Shown: one piece after another, positions 42,544 to 54,559 of the stretch
Layout: each line of letters starts with the position of its first letter
Position numbering within the stretch: position 1 is the first letter of the stretch
Source: Ariolimax columbianus
Taxonomy: Eukaryota; Mollusca; Gastropoda; Stylommatophora; Arionidae
DNA length: 64,000 nucleotides
Reading direction: 5' to 3'
NCBI GenBank assembly: GCA_036924085.1
Contig: JAVGWX010000007.1
Span: 35,488,953-35,552,952, forward strand
The notes under the pieces: model-generated
The model's input: only the letters and a program-made list of their open reading frames with translations
What the model was told of the DNA's origin: nothing
Databases searched by the model: none
Position numbers and translations under genes: made by a program

Positions 42544-44025
42544 GTAGGTGACATATTTCTATTTCTGTCTGATCTGACTGTTCCTCTCTTAGGCATAAGG
42601 GTAGCAGGACCATCTTAATGCAAAATTTATGATTAATTGTAATCATAATATTTTCAATCCATTGTGTTGTCTCAATTGCTACAGGGATAACTGTTGGAAC
42701 ATCATTTTGTAAAATTGTTTGTTTTTTTTAAAAAGTATTTTGGAGCTAATCATTTTTCAAAATAATTGAAGCAGCCATTTTTGAAATCGTTGTTATTGTT
42801 TCTCAGCTTCTCAAATTATAATTTTTCAATATAGGAGGACGTGATCACATATTTGCTTCATATGTGTTCTTTTCTGTTTAGTTCATTCTCAATACTATTA
42901 TTACTACATTACACTTTTTTTAAAAGCTGTTTTCAACTTTTTGTTTTATTTATTGTTGTGAATTTGTTTTGTTTTAATTTCAGTTTCTTCATTCTTGTCA
43001 TTACATTTTTATGTTGGCTGGTTTGTTTATGTGGTCCAATCCAGAACTATAAAGACTGCTTGCATGAACAATGGTGTGTAGTCATGAAGAGACACAACAG
43101 TATACATTTCCTGAAAATGTTATATCCAGTAATTTATTTTAACCATCATAAATGTTATGTTTTATCAACATGAGTTATAACATTAATATGTTTTGTAAGA
43201 GGTAAAATATTTTCTCTTCAGAAACTAAGTTTTTGAAATGGCACAAATGGATTTATCTCATTGTAGATAACAAATAGCATAAAAAAAGAGAAATATAATC
43301 TCTTTAAAATGTAAAACTATAACATAGGATTTAAGGACATATTTATGATTTGTATTCAGTCTATACCAGTTAATTTTTCTTTATTCTTGGAGTTGCTCTG
43401 ATTGAGAGTTTCCAGAGCAAGTACACCATTGAATGGAAGCAGTCTGCAGTAGTAATTTTTTGCCAAAAGACTGGCTGTCTTCCATTTATGAACTTCTTTT
43501 CTTCTTAATAAATGTTATACATTTATGTTTGCTTGCATTATCTGTCTACAATCTGGGATATCCTCATTTTGAATGTGTGTGCTGTAGGTCATATTACAAT
43601 TAACATTAATTGGTAATATAAAAGGCCAGTTTTATCCAGACCAAGCATGTAACACATATAAATATAAAATAGTGGGAAGTTATCAACTTAATAGACTCAT
43701 TTTGATTTTTGTGTGCACTTTTCCTTTGTAGATTTCTAGAATAATTCCTTTTGTCCTTTTCTGTAAAAGATGGCACCAGACCAGATTAAAAGTTTGTATT
43801 TGAAATGCACAGTTCAAACATAAACATTTTAAATTTGTGTTTGAAACACTTTATACGACATGTATATTGTAATCAGTTTGGAACATTTAACATTTAATGA
43901 CTAATTTTGAAAAGAGGTTTTAAAAAGAATGCTCTATTAACATTGTATAGTTTACTGAAAATGAATAACTTTTATTCACAACTTTAAAAAATATATTGCA
44001 CAAGTAAAAAAAAAAATATATATAT
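42544..44025. other. AT-rich intron, no exon found
   Basis: Read on both strands for the next helix-B exon expected after exon 18; none seen. No transposon signature recognised either. Confidence 0.55.
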
Positions 44026-44029
44026 GTGT

Positions 44030-44396
44030 GGTCTCAAGGTAAGGTGTCCGCCTAAGCGCCAGAAGTCGCGAGTTCTAATCACAGTCAAGACCAGGATTTT
44101 TTCACATGGATCTTTTGGCACAAATTTCTCTGATTTCTGGGTAGAAAGATCGGACTCCTGTGTTCAATGTCGAGCACGTTAAAAATCCCTTGGCAGTTAG
44201 AAATCGAAAAGAGTAGACTTTCAAACTTTAAAAATTCTAGTAAAAAGTCTACCCAAATTATTTGTACCTTCTCCCAGACCTAGTAAGCCCCAGGAAGTTT
44301 TAAAATCCCTACAACATATAGCCAAAGCCTTTGGTTATCTGGCAACAGACATTAACATGCCTGTTTGAATCCCTGGGTTCCAAGTATATACAAGGA
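44030..44396 (+). mobile_element. tRNA-derived SINE family L, copy 2
   Basis: Head with caaggtaaggtgtccgcc and a B-box-like gcgagttctaatcac. Body matches 10404-10620. The distal part (44310-44390) has tttggttatctggcaacag and belongs to the inverted-end element also seen at 52429-52638 and 63100-63180. Confidence 0.75.
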
Positions 44397-45079
44397 GTAT
44401 TAAAATGAAACCGGACCAATCTGCAACAAATGAACATACATACCATTATGTTTAAAAAATTTCATTATCCTCCGACTCATAGTTTCCTCAGCAGACTGCT
44501 TAAATCATGGCGAGTGTGATACAGAATCCGTCCAGAGTTGATCAGCAAGCAGTAATTCGGTATCTAACAGCTGAAGGATGTCAACCAGTTGACATTCATC
44601 GCATAATACAGGAAGTGTATGGTGACAAAAGTGTGTAGAAGACAACAGTAAAGAACTGGACAACAATGTTTAAAGAAGGACGTGAATTAACGACAGATGT
44701 TCCGAAACTAGGTCAAGCGTATATTGTTGCGTTAGAAGATGCCATCGCCAAAATTGATGCAGCGATTTGGGTGGACCATTGCTGGAGCTTACGTTTGCCA
44801 CACTTTTGTCCCCATACACTGCCTGCATTCTGTGATGAATGTCAACTGTCGACATCTTTCAACGGTTAGAAACAGAATCACCGCTTGCTGATTAACTCTG
44901 GAAGGATTTCGTATCACACCCGCCATGTTTTCAACGAACTGCTGCGGAAACTTTGAGTCAGAAGATAATGAAATTTTGCAAACTTGACGGTTGGTATGTG
45001 CTGTTTACATCAGAAGTGACATCATCATGCGCATCGTATGTATGTTCACTTGCAGTTTGGTCCGGTTTCATCTGAATAC
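44397..45079. mobile_element. Fold-back mariner-like element: two 5' ends head to head
   Basis: The terminal inverted repeats contain ATGAAACCGGACCAA at both ends, next to TA. The inverted similarity goes on far beyond the termini. The left arm (44397-44635) and the reverse complement of the right arm (44796-45079) are both the 5' part of a mariner, each with the start of the transposase gene. The right arm is longer because of indels. The element cannot make a transposase. Confidence 0.85.
44507..44763 (+). pseudogene. Mariner transposase N-terminal fragment
   Basis: From ATG at 44507 it reads MASVIQNPSRVDQQAVIRYL, then VDIHRIIQEVYGDKSV, a stop (TAG at 44636), and TVKNWTTMFKEGREL. This is the N-terminal helix-turn-helix DNA-binding part of a mariner transposase. 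The catalytic D,D(34)D part is absent. The second, inverted copy (minus strand, 44670-44855) retains VDIHHRMQAVYGDKSV. Confidence 0.85.
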
Positions 45080-45084
45080 GCCTC

Positions 45085-45170
<86 letters not shown>
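45085..45170. repeat. (TA)n microsatellite
   Basis: About 40 TA dinucleotides directly after the mariner-like element. Confidence 0.97.
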
Positions 45171-45171
<1 letters not shown>

Positions 45172-45409
45172 ATGTGTAGACATATTTTTGTGAAACCAAA
45201 GCTGAACTTCTGAGAGCCAGATAGATTCTTAAAACTCAGCTATTGTCCACAATCTGTTAATAGTTGAGCCTCACATAAACTATTCTCTTGCCTAGTGTTG
45301 GTGTGGTTTTTTTTACAAATATACTTTAGAAGCAAAGTATGCAAATCAATTTGGCTAAACCATATTCTGTTTGATTTCTTGACTTTGTTTCTACTCCTTA
45401 TGTAGTTAT

Positions 45410-45412
<3 letters not shown>

Positions 45413-45468
<56 letters not shown>
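45413..45468. repeat. (AT)n microsatellite
   Basis: About 28 dinucleotides. No other content between it and the previous microsatellite. Confidence 0.97.
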
Positions 45469-45470
<2 letters not shown>

Positions 45471-46485
45471 CCTATTTTCTTTTTTGTGCTGTAGCTATGT
45501 ATTTAATTTATTTTACATCGCCAATCATTTTTAGTTAGCTGTTTTACATTGGTTGGTTTTTGCAATTAATTCCTGCACATTTCTTAATAAGTAGGTTAAA
45601 CCATTTATGTATTCCTGATTATGATATTCTATTGCTTTGTAAATATTGAGTCACATTTTTGTGTGAATCTAGCTAAGCTATATTGCATTAGTTTACAAAA
45701 CATCCTTTTCAGAATGAACACAGAGTAAGAAGATGAACCATTAGTTGTTTTTTTTTGTTCAGATTGTTTTTTTAACATTATATATTTTGGAAAACATCGT
45801 GTTTTATCAAGTAATAAATTTCTCTTCTTCCGTTCACAAATAATGTCTGCCCTTCATAAACATCCTCTTCTCACCTGCTACAACACGTGCTTGTGTCTTT
45901 ATGTACTTACTGATCATGTCAAGTAATGTCATGTGTATGACTTCTCTCCTTATTTGTGTCTAGTTTTGTTTACTTATTTCTTCCTCTTCTGCTTTTGGGG
46001 GGATATGGGAGAGAGAAAGAGTTACTGTCTTGCTAAACCAACTCCTTTGTTAATCTTCTCTTTACAGTCATGTAATATTTCTTATCTATCCACAAACACT
46101 TTTTTCCATTCCTGTTTAATTGTATCGTTTTAACTTTATAAGTATTGATCCCTCAGAGTTGAATTCAGTTTTGTTCTGTCTTCGTGTTCCATTTTATACA
46201 TTACATGAATTGACTTAGTGCCAGTTTTTTGCAAGATGCAAAGTGGTGGTGACACTGCCAAATTTTGAATACTCGAACAGCAAACATGTTATCTTAGTAG
46301 TTTATCAATAAATACAGTGGAGACTTCTGTGGGAATAATTGAAATCTGATAGAAGTACCACTGGCAGAGGGGCTTGGATGTCTATCAGGACATGTGTTCA
46401 GATCCTTGGTAGGACATCAGTTTTTGTTTCTGTCTGAGGTAAAATAAAAACAGCAGTGGAAATAAATGGTGCAGTGATAGTTTAA
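45469..46485. other. AT-rich sequence, nothing recognised
   Basis: No exon, repeat or transposon signature seen on either strand. Confidence 0.5.
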
Positions 46486-46985
46486 ACATCATGTTTCCAA
46501 TGTTTGGGACATCACATCAAACAACATGTTTTCATTGTTTGGGGTGTCACATCAAACAACATGTTTTCAATGTTTCAGACATCACATCAAACATGTTTCC
46601 AATGTTTCAGACATCACATCAAACATGTTTTCAATGTTTCGGACATCACATCAAATAACATGTTTTCAATGTTTCGGGCATCGCGTCAGACGTCATGTTT
46701 TCAATGTTTCGGACATCACATCAAACAACATGTTTTCAATGTTTCGGACATCACATCAAACAACATGTTTTCAATGTTTCGGACATCACATCAAATAACA
46801 TGTTTTCAATGTTTCGGACATCACATCAAATAACATGTTTTCAATGTTTCAGACATCACATCAAACATGTTTCCAATGTTTCAGACATCACATCAAACAT
46901 GTTTCCAATGTTTCAGACATCACATCAAACAACATGTTTTCAATGTTTCGGGCATCACGTCAGACATGTTTCCAATAATCAGGGT
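46486..46985. repeat. 32/35-bp minisatellite, about 14 copies
   Basis: The unit includes catcaaacaacatgttttca and atgtttcggacatcaca. Units without aac are 32 bp long, the others 35. Frames remain open by chance. Confidence 0.95.
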
Positions 46986-46989
46986 GCCG

Positions 46990-47215
46990 CGTCATACATC
47001 ATGTTTCTTCCAATGTTTGTCCTTGTTATTCCCCCTCAACATGTCATCCATATTGCGTTTTTCTAGAAGGTTTGGACAGATCATCAGGTGGCCTGGGTCT
47101 TGTACTGGTCTGCAGGCGCATGTCTCATCATCTCTGTATCTCTTGAAGTTCTTCCTGAGTCTATTTAGTGACTTATAAGTTATGTAAGGCAAGTGGCGTC
47201 CAGGCATAAGTTACT
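46990..47215 (-). mobile_element. LINE C-terminal relic
   Basis: The minus strand reads HLPYITYKSLNRLRKNFKR and then CACRPVQDPGHLMICPNL, a zinc-knuckle-like C-terminus of a LINE. Confidence 0.7.
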
Positions 47216-47903
47216 CCCAAAGTTCTAACCAAGGGACCTGTATAAGTTCATCCCATCCTTGAATGTGAAATTAAACACTTGACTAATCTGTAAGAAACTT
47301 TGTCTAGATTTCAGTCTTGTGCATTGCACCTGAAATTTATCATTGTGATTGTTTGTGTTTAGAGGTCCCTAAATATGCTTAGCTTGTCTCTAGACTTGAA
47401 TTCTCATTTCCAACACTGAACAATACACAGAGACTAAGAAAGTTGAGATGTTCACAAACAATAAACTATAAAGCTGAACAACTCATAAGCTGAAGCTATT
47501 TAGTACACACAGACTATAAAGTAGGGCTGGCCAACTATTATTAAATCAAGGGCCACAAATCTGTTTATACTGCATCGCTGCAATTTTCAAATTTTGTTTA
47601 AGCTTGCAAAAGCTGTTTTGCTTTGTTCATTCTGCTGTTGATGTCTTTACCAGTTCCTCCACCTGCTTTCCAGGTGTGATAGTGTGTCCAGCTTTGCTAG
47701 TTCTTTGTTAAATCTTCTTTGATTGGTGTAAGGTTGATTACATTTAGTGTCATGACTTCTATGACTTTTTTTTTTAAGTTCCACTTGTGCTAAAAACTGG
47801 CACTCAATGAATTCATATAATGTATGAAAGTGAACACAAAGAGAGAACAAAACTGAATTCAACTCTGAGAGATCAATACTTATCAAGTTAAAAGGATACA
47901 ATT
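47216..47903. other. Sequence with nothing recognised
   Basis: AT-rich, without open frames that carry motifs. Confidence 0.5.
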
Positions 47904-47915
47904 AAACAGAAATGG

Positions 47916-48225
47916 GGGAATCAAGATGCTGAGCAGTGCATGACCTGCAGTGGTCAATGACCCATAGCTGACTGCTAGCGTCAGGGCCAGCGAACCAGAG
48001 CTGCCAAGACCTTTCTACATCTCCACATGGTGATCCTGGATAACAGGCTGCAGCAGGGCATACTGGCTAAGGAGAAGGGATCGAAGATGGAAGGCTAACA
48101 CGGTACTCAAAAATGCCTCCTGAAGTCTGATGTGTTGGACCGAAAGTTGCAAATATCACAATCAAGCTGTAAACTGCGACATTTCAAGGCTTGGTAGCCG
48201 GAGATTGAGAACGAAGAAGAAGAAG
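47916..48225 (+). mobile_element. SINE-like family S, full copy, with 12-bp target duplication
   Basis: Flanked by aaacagaaatgg (47904-47915) and aaacagaagtgg (48226-48237), one mismatch. Same head, body and gaacgaagaagaagaag tail as 20366-20721, with an internal deletion near 48180. Confidence 0.88.
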
Positions 48226-48299
48226 AAACAGAAGTGGAGAAAAGTTTTGAGGATGGATATTAAATATGACACCATGATCAGTTTTTCACTTTTCTATTG

Positions 48300-48764
48300 A
48301 ATGTATTGAAGAGAGTGTGGAAATAGTGCAATGTCAGGTCTTCCAGTTTTGATAGTAATGTTCCTCTTATTCCTCTTGGGGTGCCCTTGGTCTGGCACAT
48401 CACTCAGTTAATGACGATCGGGAAGAGACGGTTTGATAAGGGCCATCCTTGTCACTCTCATATTTTCTCCTCAAAAATTTGATTGCGTTGTTCAAGAGTG
48501 CATGTAACATATTTATCTAATGATTGCAACAATGAATATCATAGTCACTTACTATTACCCATAGAATGTCTTTGTTTTAGCTGTCGAAGGCCTTTTCAAA
48601 ATAAAATGTATGTATAGTTGTCTTTGCCATTCTGGGCATTGTGTTGTATGTTTCTGATGGAGAAGATGCGGTCTGCGCACCCGCTGTTTCTTAATCCTGC
48701 TTGTACCATTTGTATCTTAGTGCAGTTCGTATTCTTTGGATAATAATCTGGCCTACCCTTTTGT
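48300..48764 (-). mobile_element. Degenerate LINE RT fragment
   Basis: On the minus strand IIQRIRTALRYKWYKQD is followed, with frame changes, by QAG-R-SGCADRIF, FFEKAFDS- and a worn LW-I. These are the RT region around motif A. Many stops. Confidence 0.6.
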
Positions 48765-49075
48765 GTGCTCTGAAATAGACGTTAAGTGGCGGGTTGTAGT
48801 ATCTTTCCTCACATCTCGAGCATGCTGATGAAGGTGGACCGCAGCCCTCCAGTGGTTGTATTATTCTTTGCTTCATCTGCATGGCACTCACTACTATGGG
48901 CATCATATTGATTCACATTTCGTCAGCCAGGCTGCCTTGAAAACAGCCTGTTGCCAGGGAACGGTACATGGAAGAGTGATGTTAGTCTTTGGACGTGTAT
49001 TGACCCTGACGTGATGTCCTTGTCAGTATTTTGTGCCTGACTGAACTAGCGTTTCAGTTCCATTACTATTTTGCT
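48765..49075 (+). repeat. Interspersed repeat family R, copy 3
   Basis: Shares tttgtgtgctctgaaa, gctgatgaaggtggacc, actactatgggcatca and the CTGAC-rich end with 8283-8640. The triplet head is absent. Confidence 0.8.
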
Positions 49076-50595
49076 AGAAACTAAGAGGAGATGAATTCCT
49101 CTCTAGGTATTGCAGTCTGTGAGATCATCTTTTTTTTTTTGTTGATAATTCATAAATACATCGTAACTTTGTTCCATTCTCGTGGCGCTATCTGCCATAT
49201 TTGTGAGAGTAGTAGTTTGAATACTTCTGCTGCAAATTGAACGTATATTTCGAATAGTATTGAAATTGTGCTGGAATGCTGATTCTCATCAGTATTTGAT
49301 TCTGACTTTTGACAATTTGATAATGCTAATAGGTGTCCGGGGGGGGGGGGGGGGGGGGGGGTGTATCTTCCTTCCCCTCACTGAAGGCTCATTTGTGTTG
49401 AGAAGCCTGCTAGTCCTAGATGTAAATTATACGCACATGCAAAACGTGGGAAACAGCCCCTATATGTAATGGTTCAGTCGTACGGTTTGCGGACCGGCCA
49501 AGCCTCAAATATGTGGGTCTTATGTGAGAGGCAAGAGCCGTGTGTGCTTTACACACCCGTACATATAGGAATACCAATCCTCATGGATTCTATTTATATC
49601 CAAGCGTATTGATGCTGCGACACAATAACTCGGACATTGATTGCAAAATACCACATGGTGCAGGTGCAGTTCGCACTAGGATTGTTTTAGAACTGGCAAG
49701 TCGTCTGGTTGGTCAGGAACACCACCGGCAGCACGTACATTTGACGGCCTGACTGGGGCGAGGTAAACCTGCACGATTGATCAATCCGCTTTACGAAACT
49801 CAGCACCATGGTATAATACATATACAATTATTGTCCATATTCGAGTGTTTGCTCTAACAATCTGCCTGTGGGTTGGCTCTCCAGGGGTGGGTACTGTCAT
49901 TGCCGCGAATCCCATCGTAATGACTTGCTCAGAAGAAAGAAGCTAGCTGCATTTTTGTGCAACTCAAGCGGATACTTGTAATTATAAGAGGCAATAGGTT
50001 GAAAGTACGCAAGTCATGCATGCTCTATTATCAGTATCTATTTTATGATGTGGATCGAACGCAAAATATCCCATAGAGTGGTTCCCGAAAATGTTTGTTC
50101 TAACTCAATTGTTCGATGCGAACTAGTGTAAGCTTTATGCTCGCATTCTGTCATGGCTGTTCTGTCATTCATCGCTTTCTTCATTCATCTGATCTATTAC
50201 TCACCATCATTATTTAGTTAGTTTTCTTTCCACTTGTGCCGTTGCGCGCCGTGGGGAGCTTGAGTCGCCTGTCCTGCGCCAAGTGCGTGGCGTCAGTCAA
50301 TGTTAGCCTGTGTCGCTGCACAATCAGTCATCTATGAACCTGCCATACAGCCGGCCCCTTGCCCTGTATCCAGATCTACCAGCGTTGTAAGCTATCAGTG
50401 GAAGCTGATGAGTGTGCATTTTCATGAGAATACCAACCTAACTTACTTTCTGCCTGGAAATGTATTCGGCACAAGACGTATTGCCGACCATACTTCGAAT
50501 GTCGTCATTCCACATTCACTCTCCTTTAACACCAATGACCGTCCTTAAATACTTCATTTCACACGTCAAAATTCTGCACTCAAGCGCCCTGGACA
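49076..50595. other. Non-repetitive sequence; 23-G homopolymer at 49339-49361
   Basis: Nothing coding is recognised. The G run is the only marked structure. GC content is higher than in the introns upstream. Confidence 0.5.
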
Positions 50596-50599
50596 GAGG

Positions 50600-50865
50600 C
50601 CATGTTTGGCACTAGTAACACATAAACGAAATAAATATACTGTTTGTCAGCTGTTGCTTAGTTGCCAAACTAATGTTCGGGTTAAGCAGTGGGGACAGCT
50701 GATAAGTCACAGCAGATGCTTTCTGGCACCTAGTCTCAATGTCCCTGTCGATCCTACCATCTGCCGAAAAAATACTGCCCAAATACTTAAACTCATGAAG
50801 GCATGAGTTGAAGACATCATTATTTCCCTTGTATGTTCCAGAATAGGTCCAACACTGCATACGTG
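50600..50865 (-). mobile_element. LINE RT C-terminal relic
   Basis: The minus strand reads FKYLGSIFSADGRIDRDIET, then NPNISLATKQQLTNSIF, the thumb region of a LINE RT. 5' and 3' parts absent. Confidence 0.75.
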
Positions 50866-50879
50866 CTCAGTCCCTTTCA

Positions 50880-51645
50880 TTGCTGAACGAGTCATGAAGG
50901 GAACACTAGACCGTCTTCATAGAGAAATGGAGTCATGAAGGGATCACTTGACCGTCTTCATAGTGAAATGGAGAGTCATGAAGGGATCACTTGACCATCT
51001 TCATAGAGAAATGGAGAGTCATGAAGGGATCACTTGACCGTCTTCATAGAGAAATGGAGAGTCATGAAGGGAATACTTGACTGTCTTCATAGAGAAAGGG
51101 AGAGTCATGAAGGGAACACTTGACTGTCTTCATAGAGAAATGGAGAGTCATGAAGGGAACACTTGACCGTCTTGATAGAGAAATGGAGAGTCATGAAGGG
51201 AACACTTGACTGTCTTCATAGAGAAATGGAGAGTCATGAAGGGATCACTTGACCATCTTCATAGAGAAATGGAGAGTCATGAAGGGAACACTTGACCATC
51301 TTCATAGAGAAATGGAGAGTCATGAAGGGAACACTTGACCGTCTTCATAGAGAAATGGAGAGTCATGAAGGGAACACTTGACTGTCTTCATATAGAAAGG
51401 GAGTCATGAAGGGAACACTCGACTGTCTTGATAGAGAAAGGGAGAGTCATGAAGGGAACACTCGACCGTCTTGATAGAGAAATGGAAAGAGTCATGAAGG
51501 GAACACTCGACTGTCTTCATAGAGAAAGGGAGAGTCATGAAGGGAACACTCGACCGTCTTGATAGATAAATGGAAAGAGTCACGAAGGGAACACTCGGCC
51601 ATCTTGATAGAGAAATGAAGGGAACACCACACTGTCTTCATATAG
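50880..51645. repeat. 43-bp minisatellite, about 17 copies
   Basis: The unit contains gagtcatgaagggaacact and gaccgtcttcatagagaaa, with several interspersed variants (gggatcactt, cttgatag). Units lengthen to 45-47 near the right end. Confidence 0.95.
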
Positions 51646-52019
51646 AAATGGGCGAAAGGTTATCTTGCTTGCACAACAGTGACGCTAAGCGTAATGACCT
51701 TCTCAATGCGCCTTCTGTGTTACTGCGCCCGCAGTAATGACCGGAACAAGAAGCACTAACACGCCAGATAATTGCACAGCTTTGAATGTTGATGAATAGC
51801 AGCTGTATGGGGACATTTGTGAATGTTGATATGAGGTTTTCAATAGAAAGAAAACCCAATTCATGATCAACAGCTGCTGCCCAAAAGTAGACATGCGTCT
51901 TGGATATTGTCTGGTCGAAAACGTAAATTCTTATATACACTTGAACCAAGAGATCACGAACTCCCATTTAATAAATCGGGAGATCTCACAAAGGTTAAGA
52001 GCAGGCTGACCCAGCTTCA

Positions 52020-52428
52020 ACTGTTACATACTGCAACACACGCGAAACGTCAGTGCTAGGGCTCATACCTTCAACGGTGTGGTTATTCAAGTCATGGCAT
52101 ATGGCTGCAAGGGGTGGAACCTACGGAAAGCTGATACAGATAGACTACGCGTTCCCCAACGAGCGGTGGAGCTTAGAAGAATATTGACGATTTCCATTCG
52201 AGACCAAATCCACAACACAGAACTTTCTTCTCTGACATCATAGATGTTGCGCGTTTACTAAAATATATATGGGTCAGCCATGTGGTGCGCATGTCAGATG
52301 ACAGATGGACACGTAGAGTGATGTCGTGGTGGCCATACAACTTTTGCTGCCCTCGCAGCCACCGAGAATGAGGTGGAGAGATGGCATAATGGAGGCCTGG
52401 CAAAAGAGCGAAGTTAGTCTACTCAACA
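52020..52428 (+). mobile_element. LINE C-terminal relic
   Basis: Broken frames read VMAYGCKGWNLRKADTDRL, TISIRDQIHNTELS, WVSHVVRMSDDRWTRRVM, the RT C-terminal region. A minus-strand relative lies at 52650-53050. Confidence 0.7.
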
Positions 52429-52638
52429 TTTGGCTACCTGGCATCAGACACGTGTGTCTGATTGAATACCAGGATTTTGAGATATGAGTTCGGACCAACA
52501 TGAACATAGCAGAACCTGGAAACATTTTCGAATTAATTGTCCAATATGAAGATGAGAGCGTCTTCCCCAATCTATATGTTGGTATTTTTGAATACTTGTA
52601 TTCAATTACGCAAGGTTGCCTGATGCCAGGTAGCCAAA
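52429..52638. mobile_element. MITE with perfect 19-bp terminal inverted repeat
   Basis: tttggctacctggcatcag at 52429-52447 and its exact reverse complement at 52620-52638, 210 bp overall. Inside the arms weaker inverted similarity continues (attgaatacc / ggtatt). Related ends are at 44320-44390 and 63100-63180. It sits between two LINE relics facing each other. Confidence 0.75.
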
Positions 52639-52639
52639 C

Positions 52640-53050
52640 ACTGCTTGAATGTGTGCCTGTCCTTCGACTTGGAGTACCATGACGATCCAAAGGTGGGGTG
52701 CATGTGTCAACTCTCTATCTCACCGACGAGGGGCTGTGTGGGCGTTTGTAGTTGTATGGCCACCAGAAAGACGCCCTCATCGCCCATCTATCGTCAGTCA
52801 TGCGGACCACATGGTCAGCCCATCTGTACTTTTGTATTGACACAGAGTCGATTACATCCCGGAACTCTGTTCGCGGGTATCAGTGATTCGGAAATGACCT
52901 CTAAGTCAGATATTTAGGACTCTACGCTCCATTGCTCCTTCTGAGCTTCTCTTCGTCTGTTTTGCGTAGACTTCAAGCCTTACACCAATATACCATTGCT
53001 GGAATAACCATGCTATTTAAGGTGTGAGCCCTGGGCTTGGCGTCTATCTG
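52640..53050 (-). mobile_element. LINE C-terminal relic, minus strand
   Basis: Minus-strand pieces: PAMVYWCKA, SLRKTDEEKLRR, YRWADHVVRMTDDRWARGRL. Same LINE group as 52020-52428, in opposite orientation. Confidence 0.65.
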
Positions 53051-53479
53051 CTGGAGTTGATAATCAGATAATGCTAACCATCGCAGTTTCTATATTTATC
53101 TATGAGATCATTCAGCAAATCAAAAGGAATAGTTTCGCATGTGAGAGCCCCCATTTGTCAAGGTAGACAATGTCAGGGGGTGACAAATATGTTTATGATC
53201 TAGGAACTAAGTAAACGATCCAGAACCAGACATAGGAGCCTCTCGTGCAGCATTCCAACAGGGTGTGTGTGTGGGGGGGGGGGGGGGGGGGTGTTGAATA
53301 CTCTGGAAAATATGTATTCTAAATATAGAAATTAAGGGGAGTTTTTTTTAATTTTAAAAATTAATCAAGTATCATCATCATACCTGAGTACCCATTTCCG
53401 CTATTCCCTTGGTGTGGTACGTCTTTACTGCTTAACATGACGCCAATAGTCTGGTCGCCAGAAGCAGAGAAATGGTGTT
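53051..53479. other. Unremarkable sequence with a 19-G run
   Basis: A GT run passes into 19 consecutive G at 53273-53291. Nothing else recognised. Confidence 0.55.
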
Positions 53480-53900
53480 CTTGTTGTTGTAAATGTCCAC
53501 AAGTTTGCTTTTTTGTGCTGATGAAGGTGGACCTGTGTCCTCTAGGCGGCTGTGCTATGCTTGGCTTTATCTACGTGTCGCTCACTACTACAGGGGTCAC
53601 ATCGATCCCCATTTCGTTAGTCAGGCTGCCAAGAAGAGCCCGTGATCAGGGAGAACTACGTTGATGTCGAGGTGGTGGTCTTGGCAGTATATTTTGCCTG
53701 ACCCTGACTAACATGTCTGACCAGTATATTTTGCCTTACCCTGACTAATATGTCTTCCCAGTATATTTTGCCTGACCCTGAGTAACATGTCTGATCAGTA
53801 TATTTTGTCTGACCCTGACTAACATGTCTGATCAGTATATTTTGCCTGACCCCGACTAACATGTCTGATCAGTATATTTTGCCTGACCAGACATGGGTAG
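53480..53900 (+). repeat. Interspersed repeat family R, copy 4, with internal tandem expansion
   Basis: The shared blocks run to about 53690. The terminal part is then multiplied: about six units of 33-38 bp with cagtatattttgcctgacc and ctaacatgtctgatc (53683-53890). The other three copies have only one or two such units. Confidence 0.85.
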
Positions 53901-53904
53901 TCTG

Positions 53905-54125
53905 AAAGAAATATTTCGCTGGTTGAAATATTCAGTTTTTGTGTCTTTTAAAACTGGGTGATGGGGCGGGCCTCAAGCGATGGGGGAAATTGTGCGAGTT
54001 AATAGACCAGACGTTAGCCTTTGAGGAATATTTCACTGGTTGAAATATTAAGTTTTTGTGTCTTTTAAAACTTGGCGATGGTGGCGGGCTTCCCCAAAGG
54101 GAGAAATTGTGCGAGTAAATAAGAC
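53905..54125. repeat. Tandem duplication of about 110 bp
   Basis: Two diverged copies, each with aatatttc(g/a)ctggttgaaa, tttttgtgtcttttaaaac and aaattgtgcgagt. Confidence 0.85.
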
Positions 54126-54416
54126 ACTTATCCTGAAATGTTAGGCATGTCTAGGCATCAACGCGACATTGCCCTGGACTATGTGATTCTGCTCTGCTGA
54201 GTGCAGAGAAAGAAGACATTGAGAACAAATAATCCACTTTGATCACACAATAGATTCATTTGAATCAGTGAAAGCAAGGAAGCTACACTTGTAATGTTCA
54301 TGTAAAAACAAAATGAAAACATAATATAAATGGGTACGGTCAGATATTGCACCGAGACGAAAACACGAACTAAGTTACGACCGATGGGCCTTCATCAGGG
54401 ACAACGAATACAATAT

Positions 54417-54520
54417 CCTTGACTTCAGTCCGGTGGGTGTGCTGTATGTGAGGTAGCCAAGAGTAGTGCCTTGACTTCAGTCCGGTGGGTGTGCCGTATG
54501 TGAGGTAGCCAAGAGTAGTG
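54417..54520. repeat. 52-bp tandem duplication
   Basis: Two almost identical units with ttgacttcagtccggtgggt and gaggtagccaagagtagtg; one mismatch seen (gctgt/gccgt). Confidence 0.93.
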
Positions 54521-54559
54521 CCCTGTATGCAGTCCGATATTTCGCCGTGTCGTACCATT

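Noticed and set aside
44991..45179. Open frame ending in a YIYIYI run
   Set aside because: It reads through a (TA)n microsatellite.
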